DNA of 64,000 bases, taken from Planctomycetota bacterium (lineage in GTDB: Bacteria; Planctomycetota; MHYJ01; JACQXL01; JACQZI01). The notes below the pieces were generated by a model that saw nothing but the letters and a program-made list of their open reading frames with translations, ran no database searches and was not told where the DNA came from. Both the position numbers and the translations under genes were made by a program. Shown here in pieces: positions 9,289-18,387 of this stretch; the stretch's first letter is position 1, and every line of letters starts with the position of its first letter. The DNA lies in contig JACQZI010000038.1 in the NCBI GenBank assembly GCA_016207825.1, forward strand, positions 1 to 64,000, read 5' to 3'.

Positions 9289-9322
9289 ATAAACAAAGTT
9301 TATAGCTATAAACTTCGTTTAT
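9289..9322. promoter_or_regulatory. 34-bp near-perfect palindrome, candidate activator site
   Basis: The core AAGTTTATAGCTATAAACTT is a perfect 20-bp palindrome; with flanks it reaches 34 bp with one mismatched pair. Its centre is at the stop codon of the sigma-54 activator gene and about 140 bp upstream of the sigma-54 promoter at 9158-9173. A UAS is the favoured reading. It has no T-run, so it is not a standard terminator. Confidence 0.55.
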
Positions 9323-11300
9323 AAGTAATAGGATAAAGCCCTAATTGCTTTAATTTCTTGAGAAGTCCGCAGTAAGTATAACCCAACTGGCGCGCAGATT
9401 GGCTGATATTACCTTTAAACAAATCCAGGTTTTCCCTGATAAACTCTTTTTCCATTTCTCGCATTGTTAGCTTGCCCGCCTGATTACATAAACGATTTCT
9501 CATATTGGTTGACCGGTAATCCCTGATAACATTGGATAACATAGCCACATCTATCAATTTAACATCTTTATACAATGTAAGAATGCGTTTTATCTCGTTT
9601 TCCAACTCGCGGATATTTCCGGGCCAGGGATAGGCGGCCAGAAGCCGGAGAGTGTCGGGCGAGATTTCCGGAAAACCGGAGGCCATAGATTTTAGATTAT
9701 AGTGTTTTTTGAGGAAGTGTTGGACAAGGGCTGGAATATCATCTTTTCGGTCACGCAGTGGCGGGAGGTTAATAACAATCGTATTAATTCGATAAAATAA
9801 ATCTTCACGGAAAAATTTATTATTTACCATCTGTTCAACATCCTGATTGGAGGCAAAGATAAAACGGGTGTCCACCGGGGTAGGTTTCTGGGCGCCTAAA
9901 CGCCAGAGAATTTTTTCCTCGAGAACCCGCAGGAGTTTTTGTTGCATTGATGAGGACATATTTGATATTTCATCTATAAAAAGAGTCCCTCCGTCAGCTA
10001 ATTCAATATAACCCTTTTTTTCTTCGATCGCGCCGGTAAAAGCGCCTTTGGTGTGCCCGAAAAGGGTGCTTTCGACAAGCGTTTCCGGAATAGCATCGGA
10101 ATTAAAGGGTAAATACGGTTTGTTTGCCCGAAAGCTATTCTGGTGGATACTATTAGCAATAAGCTCTTTGCCCGTGCCGGTTTCGCCCTGTATCAGAACC
10201 GGCAAATCCGTAGGCGCAATCTTTTCTAACAGGGTAAAAACTTCCTGCAACAGTTTGGATTTTCCGATGATTATGGATTTATAATTTAATGTTTCATAAC
10301 GGCGGGTAAAGTTAACGGAAATGTTTTCATGATACGGCGAAGGAGAATCAGCTAATCGACGAAAGAAAGAATCTAATTCCTTTGTTTCCTCATAAAGCCA
10401 GACAGTGTCTATCTTTCTTAAAACAGGCCTGATGCCGATCTCTATTTTATTTGCTTTGTCAGGACTGTTTTTAAGGAGATAACATTTGCTTAATAACAGC
10501 GATGCGGCACAGATAATTTCATTAGATTTCATCTTTCGGGCGTCTTTTAAAACCAATTGCAACACAGTAATCGCATCATCATATTTGGTTTCCAGTAAGT
10601 CAACCTTAACAAGGTGTAATTTCGTTTCCAGTATCATTTCCACTGCTTCGCCGGAATGACCGAGTTCTTTACATATATTAAGACCCTCTTGCATCGCATT
10701 GCGGGACTGGGTGTATTGTTTTTTAAGCATTAAATATTCGCCCTTAATATGCTGATAATAGACCAATGATTTTTTTTCCCGCCATAAAATATCACGGTAG
10801 GGGGCTATTTTATCTTCTATTATCTCCCTGACCTTGTTCAAGTCATCGGCGTATAAATAACAATGCGCTAGATTAAGCAAAGTAACGAGATTCATTACCT
10901 CATCCATTGGGGGTGTCTTAGTCCCATATTTCTGAAAGTATTGCTCAACTTTCTGCAATTGGGATAATGCGTGTTTGGTGGAACGCAAGGCAAGGAAACT
11001 GTTAGACAGTATAACCGATGTGTATGCCAGATCAGCGGGAGGGAGGGAGTGTTTAAGCGCGGTCAAATACGCCTTATATGATAAGTCAATAGAACGAGAA
11101 TATGACCCTTGTATATAATAAACATGGCCTAAATAGCAATATAAAGAATATAGTTCGTATGGCGAATATGTAAAAGAAGAAATATTTTCTAAGGCGATTT
11201 CACCGTGGCGTTTTACTTTCGCCCAATCTTTGTTTTCCCGCGCTAATTTGATCAGGGCTAAACAATTAGACAACGACTTACATTTTAATCTCTTTGGCAT
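9306..11300 (-). CDS. Sigma-54-dependent transcriptional activator with TPR-like sensor region
   Basis: 664 residues. Residues 1 to about 300 are helical TPR-like repeats (LYCYLGHVYYIQGSYSRSID and similar). The AAA+ domain carries Walker A GETGTGKE (about 373-380), the sigma-54-contacting loop GAFTGA (about 418-423), and the sensor/arginine region WPGNIRELENEI. The C-terminus is a Fis-type helix-turn-helix. There is no receiver or GAF domain, so activity probably depends on a protein or ligand bound by the TPR region. It lies just upstream of a sigma-54 promoter driving the Kelch/glycine-rich gene, its likely target. Confidence 0.92.
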   Translation of the reverse strand: MPKRLKCKSLSNCLALIKLARENKDWAKVKRHGEIALENISSFTYSPYELYSLYCYLGHVYYIQGSYSRSIDLSYKAYLTALKHSLPPADLAYTSVILSNSFLALRSTKHALSQLQKVEQYFQKYGTKTPPMDEVMNLVTLLNLAHCYLYADDLNKVREIIEDKIAPYRDILWREKKSLVYYQHIKGEYLMLKKQYTQSRNAMQEGLNICKELGHSGEAVEMILETKLHLVKVDLLETKYDDAITVLQLVLKDARKMKSNEIICAASLLLSKCYLLKNSPDKANKIEIGIRPVLRKIDTVWLYEETKELDSFFRRLADSPSPYHENISVNFTRRYETLNYKSIIIGKSKLLQEVFTLLEKIAPTDLPVLIQGETGTGKELIANSIHQNSFRANKPYLPFNSDAIPETLVESTLFGHTKGAFTGAIEEKKGYIELADGGTLFIDEISNMSSSMQQKLLRVLEEKILWRLGAQKPTPVDTRFIFASNQDVEQMVNNKFFREDLFYRINTIVINLPPLRDRKDDIPALVQHFLKKHYNLKSMASGFPEISPDTLRLLAAYPWPGNIRELENEIKRILTLYKDVKLIDVAMLSNVIRDYRSTNMRNRLCNQAGKLTMREMEKEFIRENLDLFKGNISQSARQLGYTYCGLLKKLKQLGLYPITYKRSL

Positions 11301-11397
11301 GGTTATATTTATACAGAATAAAAATAGTGATTGTCAAGGGAAAAGGATTATCCCGCTTTGCGGGATTCCGAAGGCGCTCACCAACCACCTGAAGCCC

Positions 11398-12510
11398 CTA
11401 TTCCTGCCAGAAGACAATGCCGCCGCCCCGGCGGACGACACAGGTAATCTGGCGCGTCTTTTCGTTAACCGTTCCCTTTGCCTTTATCCTGAAATATCTT
11501 GATTCGACCGTAATCAAATCCTGAATAACCAAATCATTTAGTTTGGCGGATTCATCCCCGCTTAAAGGCTCAACCTGGCTCAATAGCGCCACGATTCCCT
11601 CGGTTTTCGTGACAATATTATCATCCTCTGTCCCGATGGCATTATCCTTGCCCAGCCTGAAGCGGGATATTTTCCTTATGAGAGATGCCGGCAATCCCAA
11701 TGCAATAAGGCTCTGTTCTGTGGCGGTGTTAATATTTATCCGGCCGCTGCCGTAAACCGTAATCGTATCTTTGATTTTCCTGTAAATATCTGCCGTTACG
11801 CCCTTTACCAGCATCAACTCTTCGGGAATATCAAAAGCGGCGTTTTTGCAGGAATAAGTCGCCGTGATGGATTCATATTCTTTGGCTTCCGCACCGTAAG
11901 GCCTGATAGCGTCATCCGCATCGCGCCAGTCAATAATGCAATCAGCCAGCGAAGTTGCCTGGAATTGCTCCAGCCCAACTATCTCCTTGAAAAGGGTTTC
12001 TAAAACGGTCGGTCCGGCTTTGTTTATATTAATCAAACGCTCTTCATCAGCACAGCCGTATAAGATTGTTGACCCTTCCCCTGGCGCGGGATATTCGTAG
12101 CTTACCTCGGCCATGCCGTCTCCGCCGATTTCTATGTTATTAAACTCTTCCGGATAATTGCTCCATCTTTCATTCAAGCAGTCGTATTGGGATGACGCGG
12201 CTTCCTTATGGATTTCCGCAATCTCCTTATTCAGGGCGCCTAAAGCCGACAGGTATGCACGGTTGCTATCCCGCAATATCTTAAAAGATACAATCCGGTT
12301 GGAAACTATCATGGAAAGCCCGATAACGAAAATTACCAGTGCGCTGATTATCCAGATGGTAATAACCAGGACACTCCCCTTTATCCCGCCGCTTTTAGCG
12401 AGCCTCTCGCCTCGTCTCGGCGGAGCGGGCGCCTCTGGCTGGAGCGTAGTTGAAAGCGCTCCGCTATCTGGGCAAAGAGATAATCCTTGTAATAATTTCT
12501 TCAGGTTCAT
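11398..12510 (-). CDS. gspK: Type II secretion minor pseudopilin GspK
   Basis: 370 residues with an N-terminal membrane helix (SVLVITIWIISALVIFVIGL) and the large GspK globular domain, including two helix-hairpin-helix-like segments with ININ (LININKAGPTVLETLF and RININTATEQSLIALG). GspK caps the pseudopilus tip with GspI and GspJ. It is last in the operon and overlaps gspJ by 47 bp. Odd: residues about 12-44 before the membrane helix are proline/arginine-rich and encoded by GC-rich, partly palindromic DNA that looks like an inserted repeat, so the functional leader may be disturbed or begin elsewhere. Confidence 0.85.
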   Translation of the reverse strand: MNLKKLLQGLSLCPDSGALSTTLQPEAPAPPRRGERLAKSGGIKGSVLVITIWIISALVIFVIGLSMIVSNRIVSFKILRDSNRAYLSALGALNKEIAEIHKEAASSQYDCLNERWSNYPEEFNNIEIGGDGMAEVSYEYPAPGEGSTILYGCADEERLININKAGPTVLETLFKEIVGLEQFQATSLADCIIDWRDADDAIRPYGAEAKEYESITATYSCKNAAFDIPEELMLVKGVTADIYRKIKDTITVYGSGRININTATEQSLIALGLPASLIRKISRFRLGKDNAIGTEDDNIVTKTEGIVALLSQVEPLSGDESAKLNDLVIQDLITVESRYFRIKAKGTVNEKTRQITCVVRRGGGIVFWQE

Positions 12511-13051
12511 TCTTTATTGCCTTTAATGTTATTTCGACCTTGATGGCGCTGGGTTTGGCATCTTCTTTAGCTTCATCAAGCCAGCTTGATTCCTTCGCCT
12601 CGGCATCAAAATAGCGGTAGGAAAAAGCCACTGATTTAACGGGATTAAGCAATTCCCGCGAAACCGGTTCCTCATCACGGCCGTAAACCAGGACATTCCG
12701 GTAAAGAATCTCTTTTTCCTTGTCAAATGTATAAGTAACCTCGGCAGGCATATAAATATCCAGTGTTTTCCCCTCATCGACCGGTCGGACCAGCAATGGG
12801 AAGGAAAGAGAATCCGCTCTCCCTGTAAACGTAATCGGAGAGAAAGATATTTCATTCCTTATTTCCTTTGCCAGCCGTTCGGTTGCCAGGATAGCCGGTT
12901 CTTTGGCATATACGTTACGGGTAACATCCCGCCAGAGCCTTAACCCATCGGTCAGCGCCGAATATATAGCCATAAGAACCAGCGTAATTAAAACAGAACT
13001 GACTATGAGTTCCAATAAAGTAAACCCGTTACGGCATTTTGTTAATTTCAT
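12464..13051 (-). CDS. gspJ: Type II secretion minor pseudopilin GspJ
   Basis: 195 residues. The prepilin signature GFTLLELIVSSVLITLVLMAIY lies near the N-terminus, after a short basic leader, with the conserved glutamate five residues after the cleavage site. The rest is a GspJ-like beta-rich domain. Its start overlaps the end of gspI by an ATGA, indicating translational coupling. Expected to form the pseudopilus tip with GspI and GspK. Confidence 0.8.
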   Translation of the reverse strand: MKLTKCRNGFTLLELIVSSVLITLVLMAIYSALTDGLRLWRDVTRNVYAKEPAILATERLAKEIRNEISFSPITFTGRADSLSFPLLVRPVDEGKTLDIYMPAEVTYTFDKEKEILYRNVLVYGRDEEPVSRELLNPVKSVAFSYRYFDAEAKESSWLDEAKEDAKPSAIKVEITLKAIKNEPEEIITRIISLPR

Positions 13052-13467
13052 TCGGTATTTAATGCTTTTAAATATGTGGTGGCAGTAACATTGCCTTTAC
13101 GGCGGCCATGTTCCCAGTCAAGCTTTATGGTGATTTCCTTGAGGCTTTTATAATCTTCCACGTCGTTTTCTGTAAATTCCCATTTGAAATAGCGGTTGTT
13201 TTCCTTCAGCTCTCCGGAAAATGTATCTATCTTGAATTCGTCAGGCTGCATCAGGGCTTCCTGGACTTCCCACATCTTTTCAAGAGCGAGTAGTATTGAA
13301 CGGTTATGGCTATCCATCCGGGCAAGCGTATCCGAAATGCTTATAAAAGAAGAATAAATACTAACCACCCCAACGGACACGATGATTAATGCAACCAGGA
13401 CTTCAATGAGGGTAAATCCCTGTCTCGACAAGAGGCGGGGCTTTTCAGATGTTGTTTTTCGCATCAT
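13048..13467 (-). CDS. gspI: Type II secretion minor pseudopilin GspI
   Basis: About 139 residues, with prepilin motif GFTLIEVLVALIIVSVGVVS preceded by a basic leader. I chose the ATG at 13467 because it overlaps the gspG stop as ATGA; the ATG at 13485 would give six more residues. Short GspI-type globular domain. Initiator of pseudopilus tip assembly by family knowledge. Confidence 0.78.
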   Translation of the reverse strand: MMRKTTSEKPRLLSRQGFTLIEVLVALIIVSVGVVSIYSSFISISDTLARMDSHNRSILLALEKMWEVQEALMQPDEFKIDTFSGELKENNRYFKWEFTENDVEDYKSLKEITIKLDWEHGRRKGNVTATTYLKALNTE

Positions 13468-13886
13468 TTCGGTTTGGGCGGCCATTTGACGTCGTCTTCT
13501 GTCCCGTCTTTACGGTCTTTTCCAGCAGACCAGATATCAAAATCCTTATTGGCTTCAGAAGACGGATATCTATACATATATTTTATTCCCCATGGATCTA
13601 AAGGTTCTCGATCCAGATAAGGCCCTTGCCAGTTTGGACAATCAGCAGGTTTATTTCTTAACGCATCCAATCCTTCTTCACTTGAAGGAAAACGTTCGTT
13701 TTCTATTTCAAACCTGTTTAACATTGAAGCAATAGTTGCCATATCACCTTGTGCTATTTTCTCCTTAGCCGGGCTTATAATTCCGACTAATTTAGGACCG
13801 ACCATCGCAGCCAATGCACCGATGATGATGACTACAATCATCAGCTCTATCAAAGTAAATCCCAGCGTCCTATTAGTGTATCGCAT
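13464..13886 (-). CDS. gspG: Type II secretion major pseudopilin GspG
   Basis: About 140 residues from the ATG at 13886, which has AAAGGA about 8 bp upstream; the open frame extends further but upstream residues are not pseudopilin-like. It has the cleavage motif GFTLIELMIVVIIIGALAAM and the GspG C-terminal signature (GPYLDREPLDPWGIKYMY; DIWSAGKDRKDGTEDD), the aspartate-rich calcium-binding region of major pseudopilins. It is the structural subunit of the periplasmic pseudopilus. Confidence 0.92.
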   Translation of the reverse strand: MRYTNRTLGFTLIELMIVVIIIGALAAMVGPKLVGIISPAKEKIAQGDMATIASMLNRFEIENERFPSSEEGLDALRNKPADCPNWQGPYLDREPLDPWGIKYMYRYPSSEANKDFDIWSAGKDRKDGTEDDVKWPPKPK

Positions 13887-13911
13887 ATTAATGTCCTTTC
13901 TCATTTGAATA

Positions 13912-15129
13912 CTATGACACCATCGTGCCCATGCTGAATATAGGTAATAGCATGGATATAACGATAAAGCCAACGATTGCGCCCATAACCAGTATTAAAA
14001 CCGGTTCAACCAGTGACAACCCAATCTTTATTAATTCCTCGGTATCACGTTCATAAGTCGTGGCGATTTCAGCCAATGTCTCATCCAGCCGCCCGCTTTC
14101 CTCACCGACGGCAATCAGGTTTATCATAAAAGGCGGGAAATGCTTTGCCGTATTATTTTGCTTTAATCCCGTGGCAAAAGATATCCCGCTCCTTAATCCT
14201 TCGGAAACCTTGCTGAAGGCGTTCTTGAATACGGTATTGGATAAAGTCGGGATGGTTATTTCCATCGCGGAAAGAATCGGGATACCGTTATCTATGAGAA
14301 GTCCTAGCGTCCGGCAGAACTTGCCCAGTTCCGCCCTCTGCACGAATTTACCGATAATCGGCAGGCGCAGTTTAAACTCGTCAAACATGGCTTTTTCTAT
14401 AATCACAAAACCGCGCGCCAGTATAACCAGCACAAAAAGCGCTATCAGAAGTCCCAGCCAGTAATCGCGCATAAACGTGCTTATACCGATTAATATCTGG
14501 GTGGATAAAGGCAGTGCTATTTTTATCGTATCAAACATACTTTTTATCTGCGGCACAACGAATGTCATCATGAAAATAATGGTTAAAAAACCCATAGTCA
14601 TGATGAGGATTGGGTAGACCATAGCCGAGCGCACGCGTGATTTTATTTCCTCCATTCTTTCCCTGTGTTCGGCGAGGCGGATAAGGGCGTTATCAAGCGT
14701 TCCGCTGTCTTCCCCTGCCCGTATCAGGCTGATAAAAAGCGGGGGGAAAATCTTCGGGTAGCGCTTCAGCGCCTCGGAAAACATCCGGCCGTCTTTGACA
14801 TCCCGCCCTATCTCGGAAACTATGTTCCTTAAGGTCACGCTTTCGGTCTGGTCGGAAATAACGTTGAGTGCCTTGAGCAAAGGCACGCCGGATTTGATAA
14901 GGCTGGATAACTGCCTGGTAAAAACATTCAGGTCGCGGGCTTTAATCGACCCGAAAAACGTGCTCGTATGGGCTTCGGTTTCCTTGACCGTAATTAACGG
15001 CTCCACCTGGATGGGGACACAACCGTTGTGGGTAAGTTTACCGACCACTTCATCTATGGAATCCGCTTCCATCGTGTCGGAAACCACCTTATCCGGCCCG
15101 GTTTTTGCCCTATATTTATAAATCGCCAT
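13912..15129 (-). CDS. gspF: Type II secretion inner-membrane platform protein GspF
   Basis: 405 residues from MAIYKYRAKTG at 15129. Two GspF domains (about 70-195 and 270-395) and three membrane segments (around 170-190, 220-240 and 375-395). GspF joins the ATPase GspE to the pseudopilus machinery. The frame is open for 54 more codons upstream, but these are encoded by a dispersed repeat and do not look like protein. First gene of a gspF-G-I-J-K operon; gspE, gspD and gspC are not in the window. Confidence 0.9.
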   Translation of the reverse strand: MAIYKYRAKTGPDKVVSDTMEADSIDEVVGKLTHNGCVPIQVEPLITVKETEAHTSTFFGSIKARDLNVFTRQLSSLIKSGVPLLKALNVISDQTESVTLRNIVSEIGRDVKDGRMFSEALKRYPKIFPPLFISLIRAGEDSGTLDNALIRLAEHRERMEEIKSRVRSAMVYPILIMTMGFLTIIFMMTFVVPQIKSMFDTIKIALPLSTQILIGISTFMRDYWLGLLIALFVLVILARGFVIIEKAMFDEFKLRLPIIGKFVQRAELGKFCRTLGLLIDNGIPILSAMEITIPTLSNTVFKNAFSKVSEGLRSGISFATGLKQNNTAKHFPPFMINLIAVGEESGRLDETLAEIATTYERDTEELIKIGLSLVEPVLILVMGAIVGFIVISMLLPIFSMGTMVS

Positions 15130-15140
15130 AAATGATCCCA

Positions 15141-15216
15141 CTCCTCCCGCTTTGCCCCCTTCGGGGACTCCCAATAATCGGGGTCCCGTGGAACGGGGCG
15201 GGATTCGGGGACACCC
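15141..15216. repeat. 76-bp dispersed repeat, left copy
   Basis: Identical over 76 bases to the reverse complement of 35055-35130. It is GC-rich and contains internal inverted repeats (GGGACTCCC, GGGGTCCC). It lies just upstream of gspF, between it and serS. Related shorter fragments occur near 31622-31680 and 52112. Confidence 0.85.
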
Positions 15217-15377
15217 AATAATAAGGAGTCCCAGAATGGGGTAAATTATTAATAACCTTATATTATTACTATTTATTCCTGAAATTAGCAAGCTTTTTGT
15301 TTTCTACATTATATAATATCGTCCTGCGGTATTATTTTTATTGAGTATTATAAAAGAGTTTGTTATATTTAAAAGCC

Positions 15378-16649
15378 ATGTTAGACCTTGATTTTATACG
15401 CAAAAACCCTGAAGCAGTAAAAAAGGCAATCAGTGCCAAAAACGAACGCATTAAGATTGACGATGTTTTGGCGCTTGATAAGAAACGCCGCGAGGTGATT
15501 GTCGCCAATGAAAATCTCCGTAACAAGCGTAACCAGACATCCGAGGAAATCGCCCGCTTAAAGAATGAAAAGAAAGACTCCGCTGCGCTTATCAGCGAGA
15601 TGAAATCAGTCGGGACAGAAATCAAAGCTAATGACGAAAAACTCGCTTCCATTGAAGATGAGCTCAACAAACTGCTTATCTGGATTCCCAATATACCGGC
15701 TGAGGACATCCCTGTCGGCAACGAAGAAGCAAATAAAGAAATCCGCCATTGGGGCAAGAGAAAAGAATTCGACTTTACCGCGCTTCCCCACTGGGAAACA
15801 GGAAAAACCCTTGATATCCTTGATTTACCGACCGGCACAAAGATTACCGGCTCAGGCTTTATGCTTTTGAAAGGCATGGGTGCCCAACTGGAACGGGCAT
15901 TGATTAATTTCATGATAGACCTCCATACGACCAGGCATGGATTCAAGGAAATCGCGCCCCCTTACCTGGCATCGCGCCCCACTATGTTTGCAACCGGACA
16001 ACTGCCAAAACTGGAAGGCGATATGTATCACACTTCCGAAGATGATTTATTCCTTATCCCCACGGCTGAGGTACCATTAACAAATATTTTCCGCGATGAG
16101 ATTCTATCCTACGAGCAGCTTCCGGTATATTTTGTTGCCGGCACGGCCTGTTTTCGCCGGGAAGCCGGCTCTTACGGGAAAGACACCCGCGGCATCAACC
16201 GGGTGCACCAGTTTAATAAAGTGGAACTCCTTAAATTCGTCCACCCTGATACTTCCTTTGATGAGCTGGAAAAACTCGTCACTAATGCCGAAGCGGTCTT
16301 AAAAACACTGGAACTTGAATACCGCGTAATAAAGCTTTCCACCGGCGAGATGAGCTTCGCCTCTGCCAAGACATACGATTTGGAAGCCTGGGCTCCCGGC
16401 ATAAATAAATACCTTGAAGTTTCCTCATGCAGTAATTTCACGGATTTCCAGGCAAGGCGCGGGAATATCCGTTTCCGGGATAAAGACAATAAAGTCAAAT
16501 TCGTCCACACCCTTAACGGCTCAGGCATCGCTCTGCCCCGCACCTTGATTGCCATCATGGAAAACTACCAGCAAAAAGACGGCTCAGTCATTATACCTGA
16601 TGTCTTACGGCCGTATATGAACGGCGCGAAAGAAATCAGGCTTGCATAA
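15378..16649 (+). CDS. serS: Seryl-tRNA synthetase
   Basis: 423 residues from MLDLDFIRKNPEAVKKA at 15378. Charges tRNA-Ser with serine in the cytoplasm. An N-terminal antiparallel coiled-coil arm (about 25-105) precedes the class II core with motif 2 (FRREAGSYGKDTRG) and motif 3 (NGSGIALPRTLIAIMEN). Length is normal for the bacterial enzyme. The gene is divergent from gspF; an AT-rich stretch at 15250-15377 contains TATAAT at 15312-15317 but no clear -35. Confidence 0.97.
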   Translation: MLDLDFIRKNPEAVKKAISAKNERIKIDDVLALDKKRREVIVANENLRNKRNQTSEEIARLKNEKKDSAALISEMKSVGTEIKANDEKLASIEDELNKLLIWIPNIPAEDIPVGNEEANKEIRHWGKRKEFDFTALPHWETGKTLDILDLPTGTKITGSGFMLLKGMGAQLERALINFMIDLHTTRHGFKEIAPPYLASRPTMFATGQLPKLEGDMYHTSEDDLFLIPTAEVPLTNIFRDEILSYEQLPVYFVAGTACFRREAGSYGKDTRGINRVHQFNKVELLKFVHPDTSFDELEKLVTNAEAVLKTLELEYRVIKLSTGEMSFASAKTYDLEAWAPGINKYLEVSSCSNFTDFQARRGNIRFRDKDNKVKFVHTLNGSGIALPRTLIAIMENYQQKDGSVIIPDVLRPYMNGAKEIRLA

Positions 16650-16679
16650 AAGCAATATCCGATTCAAAAGGAGATAGTT

Positions 16680-17942
16680 ATGATTAAACTATTTATTAGA
16701 CACTGGTTTCTGGTTTTCTTTCTATGTGTTCTTTGTGTCTCTGTGGTTAATTCCGATACGGAAACAAAACTACCGGACTATTTCAAGAAATATGCGGATG
16801 AAGCCGTAAAGCGGCTCGGGGCAGAAGACTGGCAGGCGCGTGAAAGTGCCATGGACGAACTGATAATGCTCGGTCCTGCTGTCATGCCTCTGGTCCAGAA
16901 AGAGATGGATAATTCCGACCCGGAAATAAAACTGCGCGCCAGGCACGTTAACCTTGCCCTGCGCTGGAAAGCAGCTTTTGCACAGAGGATTGATAAATTT
17001 ATTACCCAGGTCAGAAAAGGCACGATTGATGATATGGAACTTCTTATGCAATCACTCCAGTTCCTTAGGGGCGATGAATCTGTTTATATCCTTATTGATT
17101 TATTGAAAGATTCTAAGCAAACCCAGCAGAGCCGCCAGAAAATCGTCCAGGCATTCCAGGGAACCGGCGCCAACCTTAAACCGGTGCTGGATGACCTAAT
17201 CCAGTTATGGAAAAATGAAACTGACCCCAGTATTCGCTACGCCTTAATGCTTTCGTTTGCCAGGGCGGGCAAAGATGAACGGCTGACAACATTGTTATCA
17301 GATGCGGTTAAAAGTGAGGATTACAACACCAAAATCGGGGCGATTTCCGTCATCGGGCAGATAAAGGAAGAAACGCTTGTGCCGGAACTCTTTAAACTGC
17401 TTCAGGCGACTGACCTTAATACCAGGAATAGCGCCATTTATGCGCTGAACAGCTTCAGGACACCCCAAACCTTTGAGGCAATATTCAACGCCTGGAAAAC
17501 ATGGAATACGCCGGCAGAGGCGTGGCTTAAAAACCAGACCATAAACATACTGGCGCAATATCAGGATAAACGTTTGCTTGCCGAGCTTCTGGAAATGTCC
17601 AAGACGGAAAAAGACCCTCAGAGATTGACTGCCGTTGTCAGCACCCTATATCAATTCCGTTCCGACCCGGCAGTTTCGCCTGTGTTACTGAACCTTTTCC
17701 GCACCGGAGATGCCAATGTCAGGGCAACCGCTTTTAATATCTTGAAAGCCAATAACGACCGCTCGGTTATCCCCGACCTCTTGAAACAACTGGAAGCAGA
17801 AAACGATTTCACCTCATTCACCACGCAACTGGGGGTTCTCCAGGATTTCACCGCCCAGCGCTTTATGCCCCAGCAAATTCCGCCTGAGCTAAAAGCCAGT
17901 ATCATTAAAGCAGTTAAAGAATGGATGGAGAAAAATAAATAA
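16680..17942 (+). CDS. Exported HEAT-repeat protein
   Basis: 420 residues. The N-terminal signal peptide has the core WFLVFFLCVLCVSVVNS. The remainder is helical with HEAT-type repeats (for example NTKIGAISVIGQIKEETLVPELFKLL and NARNS-like units), suggesting a periplasmic scaffold. No catalytic motif. The LCVLCV core is encoded by a T/G-rich short repeat also seen in the signal peptide of the protein at 5901-9107. It is followed one base later by the PPC protein gene, so the two are probably cotranscribed. Confidence 0.7.
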   Translation: MIKLFIRHWFLVFFLCVLCVSVVNSDTETKLPDYFKKYADEAVKRLGAEDWQARESAMDELIMLGPAVMPLVQKEMDNSDPEIKLRARHVNLALRWKAAFAQRIDKFITQVRKGTIDDMELLMQSLQFLRGDESVYILIDLLKDSKQTQQSRQKIVQAFQGTGANLKPVLDDLIQLWKNETDPSIRYALMLSFARAGKDERLTTLLSDAVKSEDYNTKIGAISVIGQIKEETLVPELFKLLQATDLNTRNSAIYALNSFRTPQTFEAIFNAWKTWNTPAEAWLKNQTINILAQYQDKRLLAELLEMSKTEKDPQRLTAVVSTLYQFRSDPAVSPVLLNLFRTGDANVRATAFNILKANNDRSVIPDLLKQLEAENDFTSFTTQLGVLQDFTAQRFMPQQIPPELKASIIKAVKEWMEKNK

Positions 17943-17943
17943 T

Positions 17944-18387
17944 ATGAAACTTAAAAGAATCGATACGACATGGGTAATTGTCCTTCAAAGGGGAGAAAAA
18001 ATCATCGAGAGCCTGACCGCCTTTGTAAAGGCAAAGGGAATAAAATCCGGGCACTTCAACGCTATCGGTGCAATCAGCCGTGCGGAAGTCGCGCACTATA
18101 GCGTGGAACATAAAAAATACACGTTTAAAGAATTCGAAGGCGCGTTGGAGATACTGGGAATTTTGGGAAGCGCCTCATGCCTGCCTACTGGGCAGGCAGG
18201 GAAAGACAATGATATCGTCATGCACGCCCATATCACATTAAGCGATGAAAAAACGCATGTCTACGGCGGGCACCTGAAGGAAGCAGTTGTCTCCGCCACC
18301 TGCGAAATAATGTTCACAGAACTTAGCCAGAAGATATTAAGGAAACACAATCCCGAAATCGGATTAAACCTGATGGATTTGGAATAG
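17944..18387 (+). CDS. PPC/DUF296 domain protein
   Basis: 147 residues matching the PPC (plant and prokaryote conserved, DUF296) fold: GHFNAIGAISRAEVAHY, the histidine pair in HAHITLSDEKTHVYGGHL, and a C-terminal strand pair. Family members are small DNA-binding or metal-binding trimers of poorly defined bacterial function. Odd: a ten-residue insertion (SCLPTGQAGK) after ILGSA is encoded by the palindromic repeat at 18178-18201 and falls in a surface loop of the fold. Confidence 0.8.
   Translation: MKLKRIDTTWVIVLQRGEKIIESLTAFVKAKGIKSGHFNAIGAISRAEVAHYSVEHKKYTFKEFEGALEILGILGSASCLPTGQAGKDNDIVMHAHITLSDEKTHVYGGHLKEAVVSATCEIMFTELSQKILRKHNPEIGLNLMDLE
18178..18201. repeat. In-frame palindromic repeat inside a gene
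   Basis: TGCCTGCCTACTGGGCAGGC and flanking bases form a CCTGCC/GGCAGG palindrome within the PPC gene. Similar CCTGCC...GGCAGG motifs occur at 44640-44668 (in a protease gene) and 54968-54988 (intergenic), suggesting a small dispersed palindromic element tolerated in coding loops. Confidence 0.6.
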
